Assembly (NCBI GenBank): GCA_964591295.1
Contig: CAZQAG010000002.1
Span: forward strand, 1-64,000
Direction: 5' to 3'
Origin: VAXT01 sp964591295
GTDB lineage: Bacteria > Actinomycetota > Thermoleophilia > Gaiellales > Gaiellaceae
DNA length: 64,000 nt
The stretch's first letter is position 1; each line of letters begins with the position of its first letter. Below, in pieces: positions 29,520 through 38,945 of this stretch. The translations under genes were made by a program, and so were the position numbers. The notes under the pieces were generated by a model. The model saw only the letters and a program-made list of their open reading frames with translations. It was not told where the DNA came from and searched no databases.

Positions 29520-30313
29520 TGGCGACCGCCTCCCGCACCGCGCGGCTGGGGCGCCTCGAGCGGCCGGCTCTGACCGGGGTCCTCGTGCGCGAGGTCGTGA
29601 ACTTCTCCTCGTTCTGGCGCTCGAGCACCTTCTCCTCGACGGTCGAGCCGACGATCTACCTGCTCGCGTTCGGCTTCGGCTTCGGCTCGCTCGTGGGGAG
29701 GATCGCCGGCTACCGGACGGTCGACTTCATCGCGACGGGGACGGTGGCCACCGCCGTCCTGTTCTCGGCTGCGTTCCCGGCGATGTTCGGGACGTTCGTC
29801 AAGTACCAGTTCCAGCGCACCTACGACGCGATCCTCGCGGCACCGGTCGACACGGAGGAGCTCGTCACCGCCGAGGCGCTCTGGATCGCGACCCGCGCGG
29901 GCGTGTACGGGTGCGTGCCGATGCTCGTCGGCGTGGCCTTCGGGCTCGACCCGTCGTGGGGGATGCTCTTCGTGCCGCTGATCGCGTGGCTCGCAGGCTT
30001 CGGCTGGGCCTGCTTCGGGATCATGATCGCCGGCTTCGCGAAGTCGTTCGAGAACTTCAACTACGTGGTGAGCGCCGTCTTGACGCCGCTCTTCCTCGTC
30101 GCGGGGACGTTCTTCCCGTTGGACGCGCTGCCCCGCTGGGCTCAGATCCTCGGCGAGGTGAACCCGCTCCACCAATGCGTCCAACTGGTGCGCAACGCGG
30201 TCTTCGGCTTCGAAGGCTGGACGGATCTCGCGCGTGTGGGCGCACTCGTCCTCTTCGGGCTCGTCATGTGGCGCATCGCGATCCGGGCGATGGAACGCAA
30301 GCTCATCGACTGA
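29519..30313 (+). CDS. ABC-2 type permease (NodJ/DrrB-like)
   Basis: A 264-residue integral membrane protein with six predicted helices, for example FSSTVEPTIYLLAFGFGFGS and TVATAVLFSAAFPAMFG. The conserved FVKYQFQRTYDAILAAPVDT lies near the middle and LFLVAGTFFPLDALPRWAQI is the ABC-2 signature. It partners the ATPase upstream. ATG 29519 overlaps the ATPase stop by one base. Confidence 0.88.
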   Translation: MATASRTARLGRLERPALTGVLVREVVNFSSFWRSSTFSSTVEPTIYLLAFGFGFGSLVGRIAGYRTVDFIATGTVATAVLFSAAFPAMFGTFVKYQFQRTYDAILAAPVDTEELVTAEALWIATRAGVYGCVPMLVGVAFGLDPSWGMLFVPLIAWLAGFGWACFGIMIAGFAKSFENFNYVVSAVLTPLFLVAGTFFPLDALPRWAQILGEVNPLHQCVQLVRNAVFGFEGWTDLARVGALVLFGLVMWRIAIRAMERKLID

Positions 30314-30410
30314 CGGAAGTGCGCGACTGCGCCTACGCCTGTGAGCGGCTTGGCCTCCGTTCCGTAAGCGCTTGTCATCGTTCGGCCGCTTCCGTCAGAA
30401 TGGGCGACCC

Positions 30411-31067
30411 GTGCTCATCGCGCCCGCAGAGGTCCAGGACAAGAAGCTGAAGCGCGTTCCTCGCGGGTACAGCCGAGCCTCGGTCGAGAAGCTGCTCCAC
30501 GAAATTGTCGCGAGCTACGCACAGGTCTGGCAAGAGCGGGACCAGCTGCGCACGCGAGTCGGACGGCTGGAGAGGGAGCTCGCACCGCTACGCGTTGCCG
30601 AAGACCACCTGAGAGACATCCTCGTCACCGCCGAGCGCGCGGCGTCGGAGGTTCGCGCGCAGGCCGCAAAGGACGCCGAGGCGCTCCTGGAGCAGGCGAA
30701 GACGAAGAGGATGGCCGAGGAGAAGGCGGCGTCCAAGATCCGCGGTCAGGCCGCACGCGATGCCGAGGCGCTCCTCGAGCAGGCGCGGACGAAGGGCAGA
30801 GCGTCGCAGAGTGCGCTGAAGGCCCAGCAGACCCGGCTCAAGAACGAGGTCGAGCGACTGAAGACGGTCGAGGAAGAGCTCCACGCGCAGCTAGGCGCAT
30901 TCCTCCGCAGGGGTCTCGAGCTCGTCGAGAAAGACCGCAAGGCGACCCGGGAGACCCCGGTCATCCCTGTGGCAGACGCCAAGGCGACGCAGCTGAGCCC
31001 GGTCGTCCCGCAGCCGACCGAGCAGACACCCTCCACGCACAAGACGCCCGACCCCGCGACCGCGTAA
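30411..31067 (+). CDS. DivIVA-like coiled-coil protein, left bracket of the glycan island
   Basis: A 218-residue protein starting MLIAPAEVQDKKLKRVPRGY. The motif RGYSRASVEKLLHEIVASYA followed by QVWQERDQLRTRVGRLEREL matches the DivIVA N-terminal domain, and a long Ala/Glu/Arg coiled coil follows with two similar arms (AAKDAEALLEQAKTK, AARDAEALLEQARTK). The Pro/Thr-rich tail ends KTPDPATA. A paralogue at 62,575 shares the start, motif and tail. DivIVA/Wag31 localises polar growth and wall synthesis in actinobacteria. GTG 30411 is set by alignment with the paralogue's MFIAPTEVQ start. Confidence 0.78.
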   Translation: MLIAPAEVQDKKLKRVPRGYSRASVEKLLHEIVASYAQVWQERDQLRTRVGRLERELAPLRVAEDHLRDILVTAERAASEVRAQAAKDAEALLEQAKTKRMAEEKAASKIRGQAARDAEALLEQARTKGRASQSALKAQQTRLKNEVERLKTVEEELHAQLGAFLRRGLELVEKDRKATRETPVIPVADAKATQLSPVVPQPTEQTPSTHKTPDPATA

Positions 31068-31091
31068 ATCCGGAACCCGGGCACCCCGCTG

Positions 31092-31120
31092 TTGACGGGT
31101 CTCCCCATGTGGTTAACAAT
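31092..31120 (+). promoter_or_regulatory. Promoter of the glycan operon
   Basis: TTGACG (31092-31097), a 17-bp spacer, AACAAT (31115-31120). Transcription would start near 31127, giving a leader of about 85-150 nt before the GH-GT2 gene. Confidence 0.5.
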
Positions 31121-31164
31121 CGGTAAGACCTCGGGGAGAGAGGGAATGGAAAAACTGATCGAGG

Positions 31165-31193
31165 ACGGTCGCCCTGTGGCATTCGGCGACCGT
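31165..31193 (+). repeat. Hairpin in the glycan operon leader
   Basis: ACGGTCGCC (31165-31173) and GGCGACCGT (31185-31193) form a perfect 9-bp stem with an 11-nt loop. No T-run follows, so it is not a plain terminator. It could be a protein-binding site or a leader RNA element. Confidence 0.5.
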
Positions 31194-31213
31194 TCAGGGA
31201 ATGGCCATCTGCG

Positions 31214-33805
31214 GTGATATCGGGCATCGGTCGTACTTCGGCGCCTGCCGCCGCTAGGTCCGCGCGCGCGCGATCATCCGTGCGTGGAAAATTCCTCTAC
31301 TGCGGGGGTGAGAAGCTGTACGTCCGCGGTGTGACGTATGGCACCTTCCGTTCGAATGGACAAAGCGGCGAGTACCCGGACGTCGCCGCCGCCGATCGAG
31401 ACTTTCGGGATATGGCTGCGAGCGGCGTCAACGTCGTCCGCACCTACACGCCCCCGCCGCGCTGGCTGCTGGATCTCGCTCTTGCGCACGGGCTCCGCGT
31501 CATGGTCGGCCTCCCCTGGGAGCAGCACATTGCATTTCTCGACGAGCCCGCCCGCGCGCGACAGATCGAAGGGCGCGTCCGGGAGGGCGCGCGCGCATGC
31601 GCAGGGCATCCGGCCGTTCTCTGCTACGCGGTCGGCAACGAGATCCCATCGTCGATCGTGCGTTGGCACGGCCGACGCCGAATCGAGCGCTTCATCAGGC
31701 GCATCTACGACGTGGCGAAATCCGAGGATCCCGAGGCGCTCGTCACGTACGTCAATTACCCGTCGACCGAATACCTGCGCCTGCCGTTTCTCGACCTCGT
31801 CTGCTTCAACGTCTTCCTCGAGGCCGAGGAGCAACTCGAGGTCTACATCGCACGGCTGCAGAACATCGCCGGCGATCGGCCGCTGATCGTCGCGGAGCTC
31901 GGCCTCGACAGCGGCCGGCACGGGGAAGAGGCGCAGGCCGTGTCGGTTGGGTGGCAAGTCCGCACCGCGTTCCGGAACGGTTGCGCGGGCGCCGTGGTCT
32001 TCTCCTGGACCGACGAATGGCACACAGGCGGCATGGACATCGAGGACTGGCGGTTCGGGCTGACCGATCGCCACCGACGGCCGAAGGCGGCGCTGCCGGC
32101 GGTTAGGGATGCCTTCGAGGACGTGCCGTTCCCCGAGCGTCTCGAGTGGCCGTCCGTCTCGATCATCGTCTGCACGTACAACGGCTCCGCGACGCTCCGA
32201 GAGTGTCTCGAGGGGATCGACGAGCTCGACTACCCCGACTACGAGGCGATCGTGGTCGACGACGGCTCGACGGATGCAACCGCGGCAATTGCCGAGGAGT
32301 ACGACACCCGCCTGATTCGCACCGAGAACCGAGGACTGAGCAGCGCGCGCAACACGGGCCTCGAGGCGGCCACGGGAGAGATCGTCGCCTACATCGACGA
32401 CGATGCGCGGCCCGATCGCCACTGGTTGCGCTACATCGCAGCCGGCCTCGCCGGGACTTCCCATGCCGGAGTCGGCGGGCCCAATATCGCCCCGCCGACC
32501 CAGGGTCTCGTCGCCGAGTGCGTCGGCGCGACGCCGGGCGGCCCGATCCACGTGCTCCTCTCCGACCGAGAGGCAGAGCACATCCCGGGCTGCAACATGG
32601 CTTTTCGCCGGTCCGCGCTCGAGGAGATTGGCGGCTTCGATCCGCAGTTTCATATCGCCGGAGACGACGTCGACATCTGCTGGCGCTTGCGCGATGCCGG
32701 GTGGACACTGGGATTCAGCCCCGGGGCCATGGTCTGGCATCGGCGACGCAGCTCCATCCGTGCCTTTCTGCGGCAACAGCGGCAGTACGGTCGCGCGGAG
32801 GCCCTGCTGGAGCGGAAATGGCCCGAGCGCTACAACATGGCGGGTCATGTCGCCTGGGCGGGGCGCGTCTACGGCGGTGCGCTGGGAGGGATCGGGAGAC
32901 GGCCGCGGATCTACTACGGCACCTGGGGCACCGGCCTCTTCCAGTCCGCCGACCCGGTTCGGCCGAGCATCGTCGCCGCCCTGCCGCTTCTGCCCGAGTG
33001 GTACCTCGTCATCCTCGGCCTCAGCGCCTGCTCGACGCTCGGGATCTTCTGGCGGCCCATGCTGCTCGCGCTGCCCTTGCTCGCGCTGGCCGTGGGGATT
33101 CTCCTCTTCCACGCCTCGGCCGCCGGCTCGAAGGCGACGCTCGCGCACGGGGGCATCAGCAAGGGCGGACAGCTCAAGCGGCGCGCTCTGACCCAGCTGC
33201 TCCACCTCCTCCAGCCCATGGCGCGCCTCTCGGGGCGGATGCGCCAGGGGCTCACGCCATGGAGGCGATACACGGGAGTGACGCGCGTGGCCCTTCCTTG
33301 GCGGCGGGAGCGCATGATCTGGAGCGAGAGCTGGCAGGCGCCTACGACCTGGCTTTCCTCTCTCGAGGCTTCCTTCAAGACGCAGTCGAGCGACGTGCGG
33401 CGCGGTGGGGATTACGACCGCTGGGATCTGCAGGTTCGGGCCGGCAGCCTCGGCGCGGCGAGGCTTCGCCTGGCCGTCGAGGAGCACGGGCAGGGTCGCC
33501 AGTTTCTGCGGCACCGCCTCTGGCCTCGCATATCTCCCATCGGTATCGCCGTTTTCGCAGGGCTTGGCGTCCTGGCGGTTCTGGCCGCCCTGAACGGGCC
33601 CTGGTACGTCGCAGCTATCCTCGGGGTGCTCGCCGTGGCAGTGGCTTACCGCACGCTGCACGAATGCGCGGTTGCGACGGACGTGTGCCTCAGCGGGATC
33701 GACGCACAGGTTGCGGAGCCGGAAGGACTCGGCCCTGCGCTCGAGCACCAGATTCGTCTGGCGAAGACGACCGCGGCGTACGCGCAGGAGCGTGCTGACA
33801 CGTGA
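31214..33805 (+). CDS. Glycoside hydrolase-glycosyltransferase family 2 fusion
   Basis: An 863-residue protein. Residues about 25-300 form a GH2/GH5-like TIM barrel: YVRGVTYGTFRSNG, CYAVGNEIPSS (acid/base Glu near 142), and VAELGLDSGRHGE (nucleophile Glu near 228). Residues about 312-550 are a GT2 transferase (VSIIVCTYNGSATLRECLEG, YIDDDARPD, and HIAGDDVDICWRLRDAGW). Membrane helices follow near 600-640 and 775-815, ending in an intracellular tail. The enzyme may trim and extend a glycan at the membrane. GTG 31280 (MRGKFLYCGG) is an alternative start. GTG at 33802 of the next gene overlaps this stop. Confidence 0.8.
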   Translation: MISGIGRTSAPAAARSARARSSVRGKFLYCGGEKLYVRGVTYGTFRSNGQSGEYPDVAAADRDFRDMAASGVNVVRTYTPPPRWLLDLALAHGLRVMVGLPWEQHIAFLDEPARARQIEGRVREGARACAGHPAVLCYAVGNEIPSSIVRWHGRRRIERFIRRIYDVAKSEDPEALVTYVNYPSTEYLRLPFLDLVCFNVFLEAEEQLEVYIARLQNIAGDRPLIVAELGLDSGRHGEEAQAVSVGWQVRTAFRNGCAGAVVFSWTDEWHTGGMDIEDWRFGLTDRHRRPKAALPAVRDAFEDVPFPERLEWPSVSIIVCTYNGSATLRECLEGIDELDYPDYEAIVVDDGSTDATAAIAEEYDTRLIRTENRGLSSARNTGLEAATGEIVAYIDDDARPDRHWLRYIAAGLAGTSHAGVGGPNIAPPTQGLVAECVGATPGGPIHVLLSDREAEHIPGCNMAFRRSALEEIGGFDPQFHIAGDDVDICWRLRDAGWTLGFSPGAMVWHRRRSSIRAFLRQQRQYGRAEALLERKWPERYNMAGHVAWAGRVYGGALGGIGRRPRIYYGTWGTGLFQSADPVRPSIVAALPLLPEWYLVILGLSACSTLGIFWRPMLLALPLLALAVGILLFHASAAGSKATLAHGGISKGGQLKRRALTQLLHLLQPMARLSGRMRQGLTPWRRYTGVTRVALPWRRERMIWSESWQAPTTWLSSLEASFKTQSSDVRRGGDYDRWDLQVRAGSLGAARLRLAVEEHGQGRQFLRHRLWPRISPIGIAVFAGLGVLAVLAALNGPWYVAAILGVLAVAVAYRTLHECAVATDVCLSGIDAQVAEPEGLGPALEHQIRLAKTTAAYAQERADT

Positions 33806-36477
33806 TCGCGATCGCCACAGACCGCAGAAAGCGCCTACCTTCGGTCTTCGCCACGCTGCTCTGGCTCGCGGCAGTGGTCATCGCCTCGCTTGCCGGCGTG
33901 GCCGCGCTCGTCGAGGAGCGCACGGGCTTGGGCCACGACCTCGGAGTCATCGCGGAGGCCGCGCTCGCGGTCGCCATTGCCACCGCCGGAGCCTGGATCG
34001 TGGCTCGCGAAGCCCGGAGCCCGGTCGGGTGGATCGTCTGCTGCCTGGGTGTCGGCCTCGCGACCTTTGCCTTCAGCGGGGAGTACGTCGCGAACGAGCT
34101 GGCCGGCGGCGGGTCGCCCGGCGAGTTCGTTGAGGGCGTCGCCCTCGCAGGCTACCTGTCATTCCCGGCGATGGTGCTCGCGGCGCCGTTCCTCCTCCTG
34201 CTCGGCCCCGGCCCGCGCGAGGGACGTGGAGCCCGGGTGGTGACGCTTTCGCTTGCGGTCGCCGGTGGCGCCTCGCTCGCACTGCTCGCGCTGCTACCCG
34301 GACCGCTGAAGGGTTTTCGTGCCGTCGACAATCCGTTGGGCGTGGCCACGCTCGATGGTCTCCGGGACTTCGCACTTTGGGCGTGGCTGCCCGTTGCCTG
34401 CCTGACGGTCGCAGTGTCGCTCGTCCCTCGCCGCGCGGTGAAGCAGGCCGAAGAGAGCGCGGTCGAACAGAAGGAGTTCGTACAGGAAGATCTCCACCGA
34501 CCTGTCATGGGCGAGCGCCCGAAGCACGCGTGGGGCTTCCTGCGGGACTTCCCGCGCGTTCTTCCGTATCTGCGGCCCTACTGGAAGCTCGGCGCTTCGT
34601 CGATCGTCCTTCTCGCTCTTGGTGTCGTCGCCGGACTCATCGCTCCCTGGCCACTCGCGATCCTGCTCGACACTGTTCTCGGCGAGGAGCCGCTGCCATC
34701 TCTTCTTGGGTCAATCGGCGACTGGGACCCAACGACGCTCCTCGTGCTTGCAGTGACTGCGGGCGTCCTCGTGACCGCGCTCGAACACGGTGTCGGAGTG
34801 GGCGACAGCTACGTGAACACCGCATTACAGGAGCGTCTGGCACTCGACGTGCGCAGCGACGTTTTCCGCCACGTTCAGCGGCTCTCGCAAGCGTTCCACG
34901 ACATGACGCCCAAGGGCAGCCTGTTGTTCACGATCACGAACCAGGCTGATGCAGTAGGAGCAGTCACTGTCTCGATTGGGCCGCTCGTCCAGAGCGTATT
35001 GATGCTCGTCGGGATGTTCGTGATCGCGTTTGTGATCGATCCCCAGCTCGCGCTGCTCTCTCTGACCGTCGTCCCCTTCATCTACGTCTCGACGGGCTAC
35101 TACACAAAGCGAATCGAGCCCCGGCTCTACCATGTGCGCGGCCTCGAGGGTCAGTCGATGTCGATCGTCTACGAGGCGATGGCGATGCTGCGTGTCGTCG
35201 TGGCGTTCGGCCGCGAGAAGTACGAGCACGGCCGTTTCCGCCGCCAAGGCGAGGAGGCCGTAAACGCCCGGATCAACCTCACTGTTCGGCAGACCTTCTT
35301 CTCACTCGCCGTGAACGTGCTCACGGCGGTCGGGACCGCGCTCGTACTCGGGTTCGGCGGTTGGCACGTGATGCAGAACGAACTCACCGTGGGCGAGCTC
35401 GTCCTCGTGATGGCGTACATAGCATCCGTTTACGCGCCGCTCCAAGAGATCACGTCGACGCTAGCGATCCTCCAAGAACAGTTCATCAACATGCGGATGG
35501 TGCTCGACCTCCTCGAGACGCCTGCGGATATCGAGGAGGACCCGGATGCGATCTCGATGACGGTCGCCAAAGGCGACCTGGTGGTCGAAGACGTGTCGTT
35601 CGCCTACGCGGAGCGGGACGGCACGCTCAAGCACATCTCGTTCACAGTCGGTGTCGGGGAGCGCATTGGGATCGTCGGACCCACGGGCGCGGGCAAGTCG
35701 ACCCTCGTCAGCCTGCTGCCGCGCTTCTACGACCCCGGGGAGGGCCGCATACTTCTGGACGGGATCGAGACCCGGCGGCTGACGCTCGAGTCGCTCCGCA
35801 GGCAGTTCAGCGTCGTCCACCAAGAGCCGATGCTGTTTTCCGGGACGATTGCGGACAACATCCGCTACGCACGCCTCGACGCCTCGGAAGAGGAGATCGT
35901 CCGGGCAGCCGAAGCAGCGAACGCGCACGACTTCATCTCGGCTCTACCGAATGGGTACGAGACCGAACTCGGGGAAGGGGGCGCGCAGCTCTCTGGCGGT
36001 GAGCGTCAGCGGATCGCGGTCGCTCGCGCATTTCTCAAGGATGCGCCGATCTTGATCCTGGACGAGCCGACGTCGTCGATCGACTCGCAGACCGAGGCCG
36101 TAATCCTCGATGCGCTCGAGCGGCTGATGGTCGGGCGGACAGCGATCACGATCGCGCACCGTCTGGCGACGATTCGTGGTGCGGACTTGATCTTCGTCGT
36201 CGACCACGGTGAAATCGTCGAGCGTGGGACGCACGCGGAGCTGCTCGCCGCCGGCGGGCTCTACCGGACCCTGTATGACGCCCAGCTTGCCGACGAGCGC
36301 CCTGACACCGAGGCGAGCGACTCAATCCACGAGCGGATGATCGCGAGCGTCGCGCGAACTCTCGAGGAGGCGGCGCCGGCTCTGCGCGAGCGGGCGGACG
36401 AGGCACGCCGCGCGCTACTTGACGCGGACGACGCCGAGCGGCTGCGAGAGGCACCGAGTGCTGGGGAGCGTCCGTGA
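33802..36477 (+). CDS. ABC exporter with extra N-terminal membrane domain
   Basis: An 891-residue protein. Residues about 1-215 form a six- or seven-helix domain resembling sensor-kinase membrane regions (WIVAREARSPVGWIVCCLGV). Residues about 250-560 are an ABC exporter membrane domain, and about 580-820 the ATPase: Walker A GPTGAGKST near 626, signature LSGGERQRIA near 731, Walker B LILDEPTSS near 751, switch TIAHRLATI. An Ala/Glu/Arg helical tail closes it. It is a half-transporter, so a homodimer is expected. Glycan or lipid-linked intermediate export is inferred from neighbours. GTG 33802 overlaps the previous stop. Confidence 0.85.
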   Translation: MIAIATDRRKRLPSVFATLLWLAAVVIASLAGVAALVEERTGLGHDLGVIAEAALAVAIATAGAWIVAREARSPVGWIVCCLGVGLATFAFSGEYVANELAGGGSPGEFVEGVALAGYLSFPAMVLAAPFLLLLGPGPREGRGARVVTLSLAVAGGASLALLALLPGPLKGFRAVDNPLGVATLDGLRDFALWAWLPVACLTVAVSLVPRRAVKQAEESAVEQKEFVQEDLHRPVMGERPKHAWGFLRDFPRVLPYLRPYWKLGASSIVLLALGVVAGLIAPWPLAILLDTVLGEEPLPSLLGSIGDWDPTTLLVLAVTAGVLVTALEHGVGVGDSYVNTALQERLALDVRSDVFRHVQRLSQAFHDMTPKGSLLFTITNQADAVGAVTVSIGPLVQSVLMLVGMFVIAFVIDPQLALLSLTVVPFIYVSTGYYTKRIEPRLYHVRGLEGQSMSIVYEAMAMLRVVVAFGREKYEHGRFRRQGEEAVNARINLTVRQTFFSLAVNVLTAVGTALVLGFGGWHVMQNELTVGELVLVMAYIASVYAPLQEITSTLAILQEQFINMRMVLDLLETPADIEEDPDAISMTVAKGDLVVEDVSFAYAERDGTLKHISFTVGVGERIGIVGPTGAGKSTLVSLLPRFYDPGEGRILLDGIETRRLTLESLRRQFSVVHQEPMLFSGTIADNIRYARLDASEEEIVRAAEAANAHDFISALPNGYETELGEGGAQLSGGERQRIAVARAFLKDAPILILDEPTSSIDSQTEAVILDALERLMVGRTAITIAHRLATIRGADLIFVVDHGEIVERGTHAELLAAGGLYRTLYDAQLADERPDTEASDSIHERMIASVARTLEEAAPALRERADEARRALLDADDAERLREAPSAGERP

Positions 36478-38945
36478 AGAAGATCGTCCTCTTCGGAATG
36501 ATGTCCAACAAGGCGGTCGCGGGGATAGCGCATCTGACGATGCCCTACGTTGTCGGGCTCGAGCGCCTCGGCTACGAGGCCTTCTATGTCGAGGCGCATG
36601 GCTCGTGGCCGACGCAGCTCCAGGACCCCGACGACAAGACGGGGGACGGCTCGATGGAGGCCGTCGCTTACATCGAGCGCGTCGTGCGCTCATTCGGCTT
36701 CGAAGGGCGCTGGGCGTACCACGCGCTGCATAGCGACGGCGCCTGTTACGGCATGAGCTCGGTCGAGCTGCGTCGACTCTACGAGACCGCCGATCTCTTC
36801 CTCAACCTCCACGGCGGCACCTGCCCACCCGAGGAACTGGCTGGCGACGACCGCCTCGTGCTCATCGATACCGATCCCGTTGGCTTTCAGATCGACGCCT
36901 GCCAGGGCAAGGAGGATGTGCTCGAGCTCCTCGGTGCTCACGCGGCGTTCTTCAGCTGGGGCGAGAACCTCGGCAACCCAGATTGTCGCGTTCCAATTCC
37001 ACCGGGCATCCGGTTTCGGCCGACGCGTATACCGGTCCTGCTCGATCTCTGGGACTCGGACGACGTCGCGGCCGGCGAGGTTTTCACGACGATCGGCAAC
37101 TGGCAGCAGCGCGACGAGGACATCGAGTACGAGGGCGAGACCTATCACTGGAGCAAACATCACGAGTTCCTGAAGTTCCTCCAGCTACCCGCGCGCACGG
37201 AACAGCTGTTCGAGCTCGCGCTGGCCAGCTACGACGACGACGTGCTGCGGATGCTCGAGGAGCATGGCTGGCACGTTCGTCCTGCCGCCGAGATCTCATA
37301 CGACCTGGACGCCTACAGGCGCTACATCCTCGGCTCGCGCGGAGAGTTCACGGTCGCCAAGGACCAGAACGTGCGGCTGCGCAGCGGCTGGTTCAGTGAC
37401 CGGAGCGCCACCTACCTCGCCTCCGGCCGGCCGGTGATCACCCAGGAGACCGGCTTCAGCAACGCGCTGCCGACGGGCGAGGGTCTGTTCGGCTTCTCGA
37501 CGATGGACGAGATTCTCGCTGCGATCGACGAGATCAACTCGGATTACACGAAGCACTCCACCGCAGCGCGCGAGATCGCGCGCGAGTACTTCGACGCGAA
37601 CAGGGTGCTTGCGCGGTTGCTCGAGAACGTTGGGCTGGCTAGTCGCCAACCAGCGAGGGCCCAGCCCTTTGAGGATCCCGCACCGGGCGCGCTGCCCAAA
37701 GACCTCGTCCTCGACGTCGTTTCTCGTCGACCGCTCGAGCTTCCTGCGCAGACGGTGGCTCGTGTGCGCAACCTCGAGGCGCCGCGCGATGCGCAGGCTC
37801 AGAGGGATTTCCCCAAGGCGAGCATCGTGATCGTTACCTTCGGCGACCTGGTTCCGACACGGCTCTGCATGGAGAGCATTCTTGATAACACCGATCGCCC
37901 CCCCTACGAGGTGATCGTGGTCGACAACGGCTCCAGCGAGGAAGCGCGGCTCTATCTAGGCCGGATCGCGAGCCAGCAGCCGCACGTCCACGCGTTGTTC
38001 AACGACGAGAACCTTGGCTTTGCCCGTGCTTGCAATCTCGGCCTCGAGGCTGCCCGTGGGGAGATTCTCGTACTCCTGAACAACGACACAATCGTGCCGC
38101 CGAGTTGGCTCGCAGGCCTCGTTCGACCGCTCGAAGATCCCGGGATCGGCCTCGTTGGGCCGGTCACCAATCGGATCGGGAACGAGGCAGAGATCCTCGC
38201 CTGGTACCAGACCTACGGTGAGCTCCTCGAGTTCGCTGCGGAACGCAGGCGCAACTGGAGAGACGCAGTCCTTGACATCGGTACGGCCACGATGTTCTGT
38301 CTGGCGATGCGCCGGGACACGTTTGAGCGCGTCGGTCCGCTCGACGAGCGCTTCGAAGTCGGACTCCTCGAGGATGACGACTACTCCCTCCGGGCCCGCG
38401 AGGCGGGTTACCGGATCGTCTGTGCCGAAGACGTTTTCGTGCATCACTTCGGCGAGGCCTCGTTTGGTGCGCTCTTCGCCACGGGCGAGTACAACGACGT
38501 GCTCGCCGCGAACAAACACAGGTTCGAAGAGAAGTGGGGCACACCGTGGAAGCCATACAGGCGCCGTCAGGAACGCGTCTACGAGGAGATTCTCGAGCGT
38601 GTACGAGAGACCGTGCGACGGGCGGTTCCGGCGGGAGCACACGTCCTTGTCGCCAGCCGGGGCGACGAGCGGCTGCTTGACCTCGACGGCCGACGGGCCG
38701 GTCACTTCCCCCAGGAGAGCGCCGGGGTCTATGCCGGCCATTACCCAGCTGACGGCCGCGCTGCGGTCGTCCACCTCGAGAGACTTCGCGCGAACGGGGC
38801 CGAGTACCTCGTCTTCCCGAGCACGTCGCTCTGGTGGCTCGACCACTATCGCGAGCTGGCTAGCCATCTCCAAAACCGGTATCGCGAGCTCGTCCGAGAT
38901 GACGACACGTGCGCCATCTTCGCGCTTGGAGAACGCGATGCCTGA
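36474..38945 (+). CDS. GT-B-like plus GT2 glycosyltransferase with FPQ/YAGHYPAD domain
   Basis: An 823-residue protein. Residues 1-385 are a GT-B-like transferase of the family seen at 54810, 56997 and 58782 (YVVGLERLGYEAFYVEAHGS, LRSGWFSDRSATYLASGRPV, TGEGLFGFSTMDE). Residues about 445-700 are a GT2 domain (ASIVIVTFGDLVPTRLCMES, VLLNNDTIVP, EVGLLEDDDYSLRAREAGYR). The last 100 residues (LLDLDGRRAGHFPQESAGVY, AGHYPADGRAAVVHLERL) form a small domain repeated in the next protein. Two transferases in one chain suggest two consecutive sugars. GTG 36474 overlaps the ABC gene stop. Confidence 0.82.
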   Translation: MKKIVLFGMMSNKAVAGIAHLTMPYVVGLERLGYEAFYVEAHGSWPTQLQDPDDKTGDGSMEAVAYIERVVRSFGFEGRWAYHALHSDGACYGMSSVELRRLYETADLFLNLHGGTCPPEELAGDDRLVLIDTDPVGFQIDACQGKEDVLELLGAHAAFFSWGENLGNPDCRVPIPPGIRFRPTRIPVLLDLWDSDDVAAGEVFTTIGNWQQRDEDIEYEGETYHWSKHHEFLKFLQLPARTEQLFELALASYDDDVLRMLEEHGWHVRPAAEISYDLDAYRRYILGSRGEFTVAKDQNVRLRSGWFSDRSATYLASGRPVITQETGFSNALPTGEGLFGFSTMDEILAAIDEINSDYTKHSTAAREIAREYFDANRVLARLLENVGLASRQPARAQPFEDPAPGALPKDLVLDVVSRRPLELPAQTVARVRNLEAPRDAQAQRDFPKASIVIVTFGDLVPTRLCMESILDNTDRPPYEVIVVDNGSSEEARLYLGRIASQQPHVHALFNDENLGFARACNLGLEAARGEILVLLNNDTIVPPSWLAGLVRPLEDPGIGLVGPVTNRIGNEAEILAWYQTYGELLEFAAERRRNWRDAVLDIGTATMFCLAMRRDTFERVGPLDERFEVGLLEDDDYSLRAREAGYRIVCAEDVFVHHFGEASFGALFATGEYNDVLAANKHRFEEKWGTPWKPYRRRQERVYEEILERVRETVRRAVPAGAHVLVASRGDERLLDLDGRRAGHFPQESAGVYAGHYPADGRAAVVHLERLRANGAEYLVFPSTSLWWLDHYRELASHLQNRYRELVRDDDTCAIFALGERDA

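Noticed and set aside
31274..33748. An 824-codon minus-strand frame opposite the GH-GT2 fusion
   Set aside because: No domain could be recognised, and the plus strand has complete GH and GT2 motifs.
38155..38937. Upstream extension of the giant protein
   Set aside because: That part is antisense-like noise in another frame of the 823-residue gene; the sulfotransferase P-loop sits right after ATG 38938.
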